Part shown: piece after piece, positions 1 through 8,023 of the stretch | How positions within the stretch are numbered: position 1 is the stretch's first letter | Layout: each line of letters begins with the position of its first letter | Assembly (NCBI GenBank): GCA_964463695.1 | Contig: CAYXCZ010000011.1 | Coordinates: 1 to 64,000 of the forward strand | Length of the DNA: 64,000 nt | Source: JALNZU01 sp964463695 | GTDB taxonomy: Bacteria; Bacteroidota; Bacteroidia; Bacteroidales; F082 | Direction: 5' to 3' | Translations under genes and position numbers: made by a program | The notes under the pieces: generated by a model | Told to the model about the DNA's origin: nothing | The model's input: only the letters and a program-made list of their open reading frames with translations | Databases searched by the model: none

Positions 1-55
1 AATCAACAAATCAACAAATCAACAAATCAACAAATCAACAAATCAACAAATCAAC
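1..55. repeat. 8-bp tandem repeat (unit AATCAACA), cut by window edge
   Basis: Six perfect copies of AATCAACA followed by a seventh copy lacking its last base. The array begins at base 1, so its true length is unknown. It lies upstream of the promoter of the FadL-type gene. The 8-bp unit is not a multiple of three, so copy-number change would shift any reading frame running through it. Confidence 0.95.
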
Positions 56-113
56 TTTTCTATAAGTCTTCAGCCCGGTTCGTCAAACAAAAATATGCAT
101 ACAAATATAAATT

Positions 114-143
114 TTGATATATGAAATACTTGCTATACTTTTA
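114..143 (+). promoter_or_regulatory. Bacteroidota-type promoter of the FadL-family gene
   Basis: TTG at 114-116 (within TTTTG) is followed after exactly 19 bases by TACTTTTA at 136-143. This matches the TTTG / TAnnTTTG consensus of the Bacteroidota primary sigma factor except for the last base. The predicted transcript would start near 147-150, about 20 bases before the ATG at 169. Confidence 0.6.
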
Positions 144-168
144 GCCCGCACAAATCAAAATCTTAACT

Positions 169-1779
169 ATGAGAAAAACAATTTTATCCTTGATCTTTAG
201 TGCTTTAGCACTTGTAACTATGGCTGGTGGTATCGTTCACAACACCAATCAGAGCGCTTCTTTCATCCGAATGCCCGCTCGTGATGCGTCTCTTGGCCTC
301 GATGCTACCTATTTCAACCCTGCCGGGATGAGCTACCTCAAAGACGGTTTTCACATCAGTGTGAGCAACCAGTACATTACTCAAACCAGAAACATCAAAA
401 CGACTTATCCTGGTCTCAACAGATCTGAATTTGAAGGAAAAGTAGTTGCTCCTTTGTTTCCATCAGCTTATGCAATCTACAAAAAAGGAAAATTTGCCGC
501 TTCTTTAGCTTTTAACCCTATCGGCGGTGGCGGCGGAGCCCTTTTCGAAGATGGTCTTCCTTCTTTTGAAATGGTTGTTGCCGGACTTCCTCCATCACTT
601 AATGCAGCTGGTATTCCAACTACTCAATACAGTTATGAAACTGAGTTTGAAGGAAAATCAATTTATTACGGCATCCAGGCAGCTGCCAGTTACAAAATCA
701 ATGACATGATTTCTGTTGCTTTAGGCCTTCGCTATGTGAGCATGAGCAACAGCTATGTAGGTTACCTGAAAAACATTCAGATAAACCCAACATTCCCAGG
801 TGCAGGTTTCACCGGTACAATGGTTAGCGCTCCTACATTCTTTAACACACTGTCAGGATACCTCGGAACAGTGAGCGGTCAGCTTGGAGCTACAGGTTCT
901 GCTTTGCAACCAATCATTGATGGTGGCGGCGGACAGGTTCCTTTGTCAAGTGGAACTCTTGCCGGTCTAACAGCAACACAAGTTGCTACCTTGCAGGGAA
1001 CAATCGCTGCTCTCGGTGGAGACCCAACTAATATGAGCATCGCTCAGGCTCAGGGTTTCTTTGCAGGCGCTTCAGCACAGTATGCTGGTCAGGCAGCTGC
1101 AATGACAGCCAACGCAAGCGCAACAAGCGATAAAGAAGTTGATGCTTCGCAAAGCGGCTCAGGTATCGTTCCAATCATTGGAGTGAACTTGAATTTCGAT
1201 CGCCTTAACATCGGAATCAAATATGAGCATAAAGCAAGTGTAAAAGTGAAAAACAGTACCAAAGTTGACGACGTAGGGATGTTCCCTGATGGCGCTGAAG
1301 TTCCAAGCGATATGCCTGCTATGCTTTCAGTTGGTGCTGCTTTCGATGCTACCAAAAAGTTGAAAGTAAGCGGTGGTTTACATATGTACTTTGATAAAGG
1401 TGCTGAATATGGTAAAAAGATTGGTGCCGATTATGTAACCAACGATAAGGTTATGGACAAAAACTATTTGGAATATGCACTCGGATTGGAATATGCCCTC
1501 AACGAAAAATGGCTTGTCAGCGCAGGTTACCTCGCTACACGCACCGGCGTTATGGACATTTATCAAACTGACCTCAGCCACAGTTTAAGCACTAACAGTT
1601 TTGGCGGTGGATTACAGTATATGGTAACTGAGAAAATTGGCATCAACCTCGGCGTGATGAACACCAGCTACAAAGAAGGTTCACGTGAATTTGCTGCTTC
1701 TGCACCTTATCCTGCTTACAAAGAAACATACAACCGTAAAGCCTTCACAATGGCTTTGGGTCTTGATTTGAGTTTCTAA
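169..1779 (+). CDS. OmpP1/FadL/TodX-family outer-membrane transport protein
   Basis: This is a predicted outer-membrane beta-barrel of the FadL/TodX family, which carries long-chain fatty acids or other hydrophobic molecules across the outer membrane. An N-terminal signal peptide (about residues 1-20) is followed by the family signature NPAGM at residues 50-54, where the N-terminal segment plugs the barrel. The C-terminus ends in an aromatic residue after alternating strands (LGLDLSF), as expected for a barrel. At 536 residues it is longer than many relatives. A Gly/Ala/Ser-rich stretch at about residues 225-330 looks like an extended loop or insertion. The ATG at 169 sits about 20 bases downstream of a predicted promoter start. 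It appears monocistronic, with a terminator directly after it. The substrate cannot be told from sequence. Confidence 0.88.
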   Translation: MRKTILSLIFSALALVTMAGGIVHNTNQSASFIRMPARDASLGLDATYFNPAGMSYLKDGFHISVSNQYITQTRNIKTTYPGLNRSEFEGKVVAPLFPSAYAIYKKGKFAASLAFNPIGGGGGALFEDGLPSFEMVVAGLPPSLNAAGIPTTQYSYETEFEGKSIYYGIQAAASYKINDMISVALGLRYVSMSNSYVGYLKNIQINPTFPGAGFTGTMVSAPTFFNTLSGYLGTVSGQLGATGSALQPIIDGGGGQVPLSSGTLAGLTATQVATLQGTIAALGGDPTNMSIAQAQGFFAGASAQYAGQAAAMTANASATSDKEVDASQSGSGIVPIIGVNLNFDRLNIGIKYEHKASVKVKNSTKVDDVGMFPDGAEVPSDMPAMLSVGAAFDATKKLKVSGGLHMYFDKGAEYGKKIGADYVTNDKVMDKNYLEYALGLEYALNEKWLVSAGYLATRTGVMDIYQTDLSHSLSTNSFGGGLQYMVTEKIGINLGVMNTSYKEGSREFAASAPYPAYKETYNRKAFTMALGLDLSF

Positions 1780-1796
1780 GATAAACTTATCAAATG

Positions 1797-1829
1797 AAAA
1801 AGGCCGGACGTGAAGTCTGGCCTTTTTTA
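1797..1829. terminator. Bidirectional intrinsic terminator between FadL-family gene and dnaE
   Basis: A stem of AGGCCGGAC (1801-1809) and GTCTGGCCT (1815-1823) has a 5-base loop and one G-T wobble. It is flanked by an A-run on the left and a T-run on the right, so it can terminate transcription from both converging genes. Confidence 0.9.
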
Positions 1830-1847
1830 TGTCTGATAGTGAAATTA

Positions 1848-4800
1848 TCACTTCAGTTCATACGTGACAAAACTAAATTTTTCGAGTTGAGGCAGCAAAG
1901 TTGAAGCATTCACCTTTCCGTTTCCGGGCCGCAATGTTGTTTTTGTTTTTAGTTCGCTATCAATTAATTGAACGGTATATTGATGTTTGCCGCTCAGATT
2001 TTCACGAATCATTCGAATGAGTTGCTGCATCTCTTCGTTTTCCATTTCATCAACTTTAATCATCAGATGAACTGCACGCCCTGATTGTTCCAAAACCCTG
2101 TCGAGCAATTGTATATCAAGAATTTTGAGTTCCATTTTTTCCTTATCACGGAAAGAAGGCTGAGGACTTGCATGAATCAAAACGAAAGTCCCCGGATCCA
2201 TCAGGTGCTTTACCTTGAGGTAAGTTTCGCTGAAAATGGTAAGTTCAATGGATGAATTATGATCTTCCACCTTAAACCTTCCATAGCTGTTGCCTTGCTG
2301 ACTCATCAGGTGCTCAGCAGATGTCACCTGGCCTGCAAAACTTAGTTTATGCCCCTGCAATTCCTGAATGGAGTTGTGGATATGCTGAATGCTTGCGTTG
2401 GTGAAAAAACGGATGGGAATTTTATAGCTGTCCATCGGATGTGCGCTGATATAAAACCCAATGGAATCAAGCTCTTCCTGCAATTCTTTCATTTTCGACC
2501 AGCGATCACACTGTGGGAAGGTAGGTTCTGCAATCTCTACCTCCGAAGCCTCTCCAAAGAGATTGATCTGCGTGGAGTTTTTAGCTTCCTGCGCCTGAGC
2601 TGCATACCTCAGCAGTTTTTCGAGGAAGGTTTGGTTATCGTTGTTTTCCTTAAAGAAAAACTGTGCGCGGTGAATACCTTCAAATGAGTCGAAAGCACCT
2701 GCCGTGGCAAGGGCTTCGATATTTCGCTTGTTGATACTGCGTAGGTTGCTTCTTGTCAAAAACTCGAAAACACTTTTATAGGGCCCTTTGGCAATACGCT
2801 CTTCAAGAATGGCGTTGGCAGCAGCCTCACCCATATTCTTAATCGCACCGAGACCGAAGCGTACTTCACCTTTTTCATTTACTGTAAACTTATATTCCGA
2901 TTCATTCACATCGGGACCTAAAACATTTACATTCATTCGTTTACATTCCTCCATGAAGAAAGTAACCTGCTTGATATCGCCAATGTTATTGCTTAGGACG
3001 GCTGCCATATACTCCGCCGGATAATTTGCTTTGAGATAGGCAGTCTGGAAAGCAATGAACGCGTAACAGGTGGAATGTGATTTGTTGAAAGCGTAGTTGG
3101 CAAAGGCAAGCCAGTCGTTCCATATCTTTTTCAGGACATCTTCGGGGTGACCGTTGGCAGCTCCTCCTTCCAGGAAGGCAGAATGAAGTTTCTCCAGCAA
3201 CTGCAGGTCTTTCTTTCCCATCCCTTTACGTAGTGAGTCGGCCTGACCACGGGTGAAATTGGCAAGTTTCTGGGAGAGAAGCATCACCTGTTCCTGATAA
3301 ACGGTGATACCATAAGTCTCTTCAAGAATCTCTTTCATAACTTCCAGATCGTAAGCAACCTGTTCCTGGCCATTTTTACGTTTGATGTAATTAGGGATAT
3401 AAGCCATCGGACCCGGTCGATACAGGGCATTCATGGCAATCAGGTCGTTAAAGCCTGAGGGCTTGAGGTCGCGCAGGTGCTTTTGCATTCCTGCACTTTC
3501 ATATTGGAACACCCCAACCGTTTCCCCTCCCTGAAACAAGATGAAGGTTTTATGATCATCGAGCGGAATCGTATCAGGATCGATGACGATGGTGTGGCGT
3601 TGCTTGATAATTTCGATGGTATCGCGGATGAGCGAGAGGGTCTTGAGCCCAAGGAAGTCCACTTTTAGCAGTCCTGCAGATTCGGCAACAGAATTGTCGA
3701 ACTGTGTAGCCCAAAGACTCGACTCCTTACTTATGGTTACCGGGACGAGTTCGCGCAGGTCGGTAGGTGTGATAACAATACCACAGGCGTGGATGCCTGT
3801 ATTGCGCACCAGTCCTTCAATAGCGAGGGTGTTTTTAAGTATTGCACCTTCGTTACCGGCTTCATTGACACGTTTTTTCAGGGATTCACCAGCTTCGATT
3901 TGTTCCGGACGGTATTTTGATGAAAGTTTATCAGGTGTCAGACTAAAAAAGTCGCCAAGCTTCACATTACCTGTCGAAGCGGCAAGTTTATTAACAATAG
4001 CAAGATCTGTATCAAGGGCACGCCCGATATCGCGGATAGCCGATTTTGTTCCCAGTGTTCCGTAGGTAATAATCTGAGCTACTTTATTTTGACCATATTT
4101 ATTGGTCACATATTCAATTACCTTAGCCCTGCCTTCATCATCGAAGTCAATATCAATATCAGGCATCGAGATACGTTCCGGATTAAGGAAACGCTCAAAC
4201 AGCAGTCCGTATTTCAGCGGGTCGACATTGGTGATACGAATAGCATAAGCTACCATTGATCCGGCAGCTGATCCGCGACCAGGTCCTACCCAAACACCCA
4301 TCTTACGAGCCGAAGCTATGAGGTCCTGAACGATGAGAAAATAGCCCGGATATCCAGTCTTTGCGATTGTTTCCAACTCGAAATCAAGACGTTCGGTCAT
4401 TTCTTCGGTTAGCTCACCATACCTATCTTTAGCTCCTTCATAAGCCATGTGTCGCAGGTAGCTGTTTTCACCTCTTTTTCCATGATCTTCCTCATCGAGG
4501 GGATCAAGGAAGTTTTCGGGTATAGCAAACTCAGGAAGAAGCACATCTCTTTTTAGGCTAAAAGTTTCTACCTTGTCAATGATTTGACCAATAGTTTCGA
4601 TTGCTTCAGGCAGATCAGCGAAAAGCTGAAGCATCTCTTCTTCCGTTTTGTAATAAAACTCATTGTTTGGAAAACCAAAACGATGGCCATAACCTCTGCC
4701 TATCGGCTCGTGTTTTTTTGCATTGTCTTTAATACAAATGAGTAAATCATGCGCTTCCGCATCTTTTTTCTCAAGATAATGTACATTATTGGCAGCAAAA

Positions 4801-6185
4801 TAACTGATTTGATGCTTTTTAGCCATCTGTAGCAAAAACTGATTCAAAAAGTCTTCTTCTTCTAGTCCGTGCCTGTTTAGCTCGATATAAAAATCGTCAC
4901 CAAACTGTTCCTTCCACCAAAGAAGGGCTTCTTCTGCTTGTTGCTCACCCATATTAAGGAGTAGCGAAGGTACCTCGCCTCCAAGACCACCAGTTGTTAC
5001 AATAAGTCCTTCCTTATATTTGGATATCAACTCTTTATCAACACGGGCTACATAATAAAACCCTTCGGTAAAAGAGATTGAACTTAGCATCGAGAGGTTC
5101 TGATAGCCTTTTTTGTTTTTGGCAAGAAAAGGAATAAGAAACCCATTGTCTTTGACTGACTTGTCGGTGTGATTACGACAAACATACACCTCACAGCCAA
5201 GAATTGCCTTTAAGTGCTGAGCTTCACCTTTTGTTCCTGCAACAACTGCTTTATCTTCATTGCTGTTGTGTTCATTCACCCTGCTGATGAACTGAAATGC
5301 AGCCATCAGGTTGCTGGTATCGGTAAGACCTATTGCCGGCATTTGTTCCTTTACCGCTCTTTTTACAAGGTCGGGAACATCAATAGTTGAGTTGAGGATG
5401 CTAAAGGTGCTGTGCGTTCGAAGATGCGCAAACCGATGGGTATGTGCCTTGTTTTCAATATCTTTGTTTACTGATTCACCAGTTTCACTTTCTATTATAT
5501 CGCTCTCTCGATTCGATTTTATTGTTAAGCCAATGGCCTTGAAAGGAGTGGGGTTAGCTGATCGAAAACGATCGAAAAAAGCGCCGTCGATCCATTTATT
5601 ATCGGAGGCAAAAATACCAATACGTAACAGTTCCAGAAAACAGCGTGCTGTGGCTTCAACATCGGCAGAAGCGTTATGTGCATCGCCAAATCCTTCACTG
5701 AATAACTTTTTATGCAGTTCTTCAAGATTGGGAAGTTTAAAGCGTCCGCCTTTTCCTCCCGATAGCTGGCAAAATTGCGCAGTTACTTCGGTGCAGGTGT
5801 CCATTTGACCTTGCTCGAATAACGATGTTTCAATGCTGGCCCGAAGGTATTCAACACCAAGAATATTACGATCGAAATCAAGATTATGGCCAACAATGTA
5901 ATGTGCAGATTCAAGTGATTGATTGAATTTTTTCAGTACCTCTTTCAAGGGTTCACCTTTCTGAAGAGCGAAATCAGTTGTGATACCGTGAATCTTGGCG
6001 GCATTAAAAGGAATTGTGAAACCATCAGGGCGAATGATGTGATTGGCAACTTCCAAAAGCTCACCCTCGGGCCCATGAACCTGCCAGGCAAGTTGAACTA
6101 CGCGGGGCCAATTGTCGAAATCAGTTAAAGGGGCATTCTTGTCGCGGGGAAGTCCGGTAGTTTCAGTATCAAAGATTAAAAACAT
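1848..6185 (-). CDS. dnaE: DNA polymerase III alpha subunit with fused N-terminal proofreading exonuclease
   Basis: This is the replicative polymerase catalytic subunit. Residues 1 to about 195 form a DEDDh exonuclease like the epsilon subunit: DTET (D6, E8), HNLDFD (H100, D103) and HNASAD (H170, D175). A PHP domain starts near residue 250; its first metal-binding motif reads HLRTHS, with Arg256 where active PHP domains have His. The polymerase core shows GPGRGSAAGS (about 634-643) and the catalytic PDIDIDF (675-681), then FQYESAGMQ, YRPGPM and a KVDFLGLK motif. A C-terminal OB fold contains GRFKVEDHNSSIELTIF. The 1445 residues exceed a plain DnaE (about 1160) by roughly the exonuclease domain. 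A degenerate PHP site fits with proofreading being supplied by the fused exonuclease. It is single-gene, with its own promoter and a shared terminator. Confidence 0.96.
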   Translation of the reverse strand: MFLIFDTETTGLPRDKNAPLTDFDNWPRVVQLAWQVHGPEGELLEVANHIIRPDGFTIPFNAAKIHGITTDFALQKGEPLKEVLKKFNQSLESAHYIVGHNLDFDRNILGVEYLRASIETSLFEQGQMDTCTEVTAQFCQLSGGKGGRFKLPNLEELHKKLFSEGFGDAHNASADVEATARCFLELLRIGIFASDNKWIDGAFFDRFRSANPTPFKAIGLTIKSNRESDIIESETGESVNKDIENKAHTHRFAHLRTHSTFSILNSTIDVPDLVKRAVKEQMPAIGLTDTSNLMAAFQFISRVNEHNSNEDKAVVAGTKGEAQHLKAILGCEVYVCRNHTDKSVKDNGFLIPFLAKNKKGYQNLSMLSSISFTEGFYYVARVDKELISKYKEGLIVTTGGLGGEVPSLLLNMGEQQAEEALLWWKEQFGDDFYIELNRHGLEEEDFLNQFLLQMAKKHQISYFAANNVHYLEKKDAEAHDLLICIKDNAKKHEPIGRGYGHRFGFPNNEFYYKTEEEMLQLFADLPEAIETIGQIIDKVETFSLKRDVLLPEFAIPENFLDPLDEEDHGKRGENSYLRHMAYEGAKDRYGELTEEMTERLDFELETIAKTGYPGYFLIVQDLIASARKMGVWVGPGRGSAAGSMVAYAIRITNVDPLKYGLLFERFLNPERISMPDIDIDFDDEGRAKVIEYVTNKYGQNKVAQIITYGTLGTKSAIRDIGRALDTDLAIVNKLAASTGNVKLGDFFSLTPDKLSSKYRPEQIEAGESLKKRVNEAGNEGAILKNTLAIEGLVRNTGIHACGIVITPTDLRELVPVTISKESSLWATQFDNSVAESAGLLKVDFLGLKTLSLIRDTIEIIKQRHTIVIDPDTIPLDDHKTFILFQGGETVGVFQYESAGMQKHLRDLKPSGFNDLIAMNALYRPGPMAYIPNYIKRKNGQEQVAYDLEVMKEILEETYGITVYQEQVMLLSQKLANFTRGQADSLRKGMGKKDLQLLEKLHSAFLEGGAANGHPEDVLKKIWNDWLAFANYAFNKSHSTCYAFIAFQTAYLKANYPAEYMAAVLSNNIGDIKQVTFFMEECKRMNVNVLGPDVNESEYKFTVNEKGEVRFGLGAIKNMGEAAANAILEERIAKGPYKSVFEFLTRSNLRSINKRNIEALATAGAFDSFEGIHRAQFFFKENNDNQTFLEKLLRYAAQAQEAKNSTQINLFGEASEVEIAEPTFPQCDRWSKMKELQEELDSIGFYISAHPMDSYKIPIRFFTNASIQHIHNSIQELQGHKLSFAGQVTSAEHLMSQQGNSYGRFKVEDHNSSIELTIFSETYLKVKHLMDPGTFVLIHASPQPSFRDKEKMELKILDIQLLDRVLEQSGRAVHLMIKVDEMENEEMQQLIRMIRENLSGKHQYTVQLIDSELKTKTTLRPGNGKVNASTLLPQLEKFSFVTYELK

Positions 6186-6242
6186 TGTTTTGAAATTTAT
6201 ATCTCTGTAAATGAGATTATTAGTTGAATAAACAGAGTTTTA

Positions 6243-6271
6243 CAAAGGTATTTAAAAAGACTGATAACAAA
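6243..6271 (-). promoter_or_regulatory. Predicted promoter of dnaE
   Basis: On the minus strand TTTG (6271-6268) is followed after 17 bases by TACCTTTG (6250-6243), a full match to TAnnTTTG. The spacing is slightly short. The dnaE start codon lies about 57 bases further on. Confidence 0.5.
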
Positions 6272-6329
6272 AAGCGATGTTTATAACTTGTTACAGAAAC
6301 AGCATATTTTTTATGAATGGTGTTTCTCA

Positions 6330-7004
6330 TCAGTAGGTTATGGATTCTTCTTTCTTTGCAATTATCAGCCAATAACCAAAAATCGCTTCCTGTTTGAGAA
6401 GTTCCTTATCCTGAATAAATAGTCCATTTCCTTCAAGCAGCTGCAGGTAATGATCAAGCAACTGCTGATGTGGGTGAAGGGCATCGGCAGGAAAGAGCTG
6501 AAAAATATGTTTAAGCAACTTGTAACGATGCGCATCAACACTCAAAACTAGCAATCCATCTTTTTTAAGTGCTTTACTTAGAGTCTCAATTGATGTTTCG
6601 AGATGCTTAACATGATTGATAACATTCAGACAAAAAACAACATCAAATTGAAAAGCAGAATGGAAATCCTCAAGTGCACTATTCACAAAGTTAACATATG
6701 GAAAGTCGTCAGGGTTGAAATGAGGCAGTTGCCGGTGGTAGGATTCAAACAAGGGATCGATAGCTGTAACCTGTTGATCCTGAAGTATTGTGAAAATTCC
6801 AGCCGGCCCTGATCCAGCATCAAGGACTTTCATGCCTGGGCTAAGAATGAGATGTCCGCTCGTTTTGGAAAGAAAATTACTCCAATAATCACGTTTCCAG
6901 GCGTAATAGGTTTTCTTGTCTTTTTTATCAAGGTAGCGCCTCCACCAACGTATTTCGAGATGCTGTGCAAGTGTCCATTGCAGGTTTCGGGAGGCTTTCT
7001 TCAT
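6330..7004 (-). CDS. Class I SAM-dependent methyltransferase
   Basis: A Rossmann-fold methyltransferase is shown by the SAM-binding motif I VLDAGSGPAG at residues 60-69, an acidic residue ending strand 2 (TAID), FDVVFCLNVINHV as motif IV/post-motif and DGLLVLSVD as strand 5. The family makes methylated small molecules, lipids or RNAs; no residue here reveals the substrate. The ATG at 7004 was chosen because it lies 13 bases after the stop of the upstream gene. The ATG at 7052 would overlap that gene by 35 bases and adds a low-complexity tail. It is the last gene of a tight three-gene cluster with the DUF1801 and DUF1905 genes. Confidence 0.8.
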   Translation of the reverse strand: MKKASRNLQWTLAQHLEIRWWRRYLDKKDKKTYYAWKRDYWSNFLSKTSGHLILSPGMKVLDAGSGPAGIFTILQDQQVTAIDPLFESYHRQLPHFNPDDFPYVNFVNSALEDFHSAFQFDVVFCLNVINHVKHLETSIETLSKALKKDGLLVLSVDAHRYKLLKHIFQLFPADALHPHQQLLDHYLQLLEGNGLFIQDKELLKQEAIFGYWLIIAKKEESITY

Positions 7005-7017
7005 TTTAATGAAATAA

Positions 7018-7476
7018 TTATTTCCGCTTATATTCCTGCTCATAAAGGGCAATCCAGGCTTCAGGGCTCATCTTTGTGAATAGCTCAGCAAACAGTTCGT
7101 AAGGGATCTTTTGCATGTTTTTAAAGCGGATACAGCTCTTTCCCATATCAGGTTTATGAGTGCTGAAATTACTCCAACGATCAACAAACCAATGCATTAA
7201 TGCTTTGTCGGCATAAAGACCCATATGATAAATGGCAATGTGATTCTTTTGAGATGCCAAACTGATAAAAGGTAAGGCTTGTTTGGGGTCGCAATGATAA
7301 CCTGCCGGGTACAGGCTGTGAGGAACAACAAATGATGGCATTCCATAGGAGATGTTTTCTTCGAAGCCCTGAGGCAATTTCTCGCGTAGAAGCTGTATCA
7401 AATGTGAAATCGCCTCTTTTCTGTCATCCGCCAGAATGTTTATATAGTCTTCGATAGTAGTTGCATCGTGTTTCAT
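7018..7476 (-). CDS. DUF1801 (YdhG-like) domain protein
   Basis: This 152-residue soluble protein has the DUF1801 pattern: an N-terminal helix with IEDYINILADDRKEAISHLIQLLREKLP, then an ISYGMPSF segment, a strand FISLASQKNHIAIYHMG and a C-terminal helical part with KSCIRFKNMQKIPYELFAELF. The family is small and cytoplasmic and its biochemical role is not established. Only 4 bases separate it from the upstream DUF1905/YdeI-type gene and 13 from the methyltransferase, which indicates cotranscription. Confidence 0.82.
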   Translation of the reverse strand: MKHDATTIEDYINILADDRKEAISHLIQLLREKLPQGFEENISYGMPSFVVPHSLYPAGYHCDPKQALPFISLASQKNHIAIYHMGLYADKALMHWFVDRWSNFSTHKPDMGKSCIRFKNMQKIPYELFAELFTKMSPEAWIALYEQEYKRK

Positions 7477-7480
7477 GTCT

Positions 7481-7981
7481 TTAGTTTTTTTTGATAGGTT
7501 TTGTCATCTTTTCCTCGAGGATTTGCAGCATTTTTTCAATACGACGTTCGCGTGTTTCCTGTTTTTTTGCATCGGTTATCCAGCTGATCAGCTCTTTCCT
7601 ATGGGTATAAGACAGTGCTTGAAAAGTGATGTTGTGCGATGGAAAATTTTTGAATACCAATGTTATATCATCAGGAATTTCAACAGTTCTTTCCTCGGTA
7701 TCCTGTGATAAACAAACGTGTATGGTGTCGCCAAATCTTTTTTTCATCTTTGCCCGGATATCTTTTCTCACGATCAGGATATGGCAGCCTGTTCCCATAT
7801 TGGACAATATTCCGCGATAGGGGACCAGATGATCGAAAACAACTTTCACCTTGATCATACCCTTTTTCCCGAAGACTTCTTCAACCAGATATGGAAAATC
7901 AATGTAGGCAGCATCTATTTCACCAGACTGAATTAGTATGGCGTCGAAACAAATGTTTTCTGCTTCTGTCAGTGGATTCAT
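7481..7981 (-). CDS. DUF1905 / YdeI-OmpD-associated family protein
   Basis: The N-terminal 90 residues match DUF1905, a small beta-barrel-like domain (AAYIDFPYLVEEVFGKKGMIKVKVVFDHLVPYRGIL; GCHILIVRKDIRAKM). The C-terminal 50 residues (ALSYTHRKELISWITDAKKQETRERRIEKMLQIL) are typical of the YdeI/OmpD-associated, so-called bacteriocin-protection, tail. Function is not proven in the family. It heads a three-gene cluster with DUF1801 and the methyltransferase. The M6 protease gene ends 42 bases upstream, so read-through from it is possible. Confidence 0.82.
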   Translation of the reverse strand: MNPLTEAENICFDAILIQSGEIDAAYIDFPYLVEEVFGKKGMIKVKVVFDHLVPYRGILSNMGTGCHILIVRKDIRAKMKKRFGDTIHVCLSQDTEERTVEIPDDITLVFKNFPSHNITFQALSYTHRKELISWITDAKKQETRERRIEKMLQILEEKMTKPIKKN

Positions 7982-8023
7982 ATGCCGGAAAAACGTATTT
8001 GAACCGAAAAGATACCTCTTACC

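Noticed and set aside
3583..4065. Open frame of 160 codons on the plus strand inside dnaE
   Set aside because: It lies fully antisense to the conserved polymerase core; composition is Ser/Arg-rich as expected for a shadow frame and no motif is present.
5311..5808. Open frame of 165 codons on the plus strand inside dnaE
   Set aside because: Antisense to the exonuclease and PHP region of dnaE, with no recognisable domain and no promoter box.
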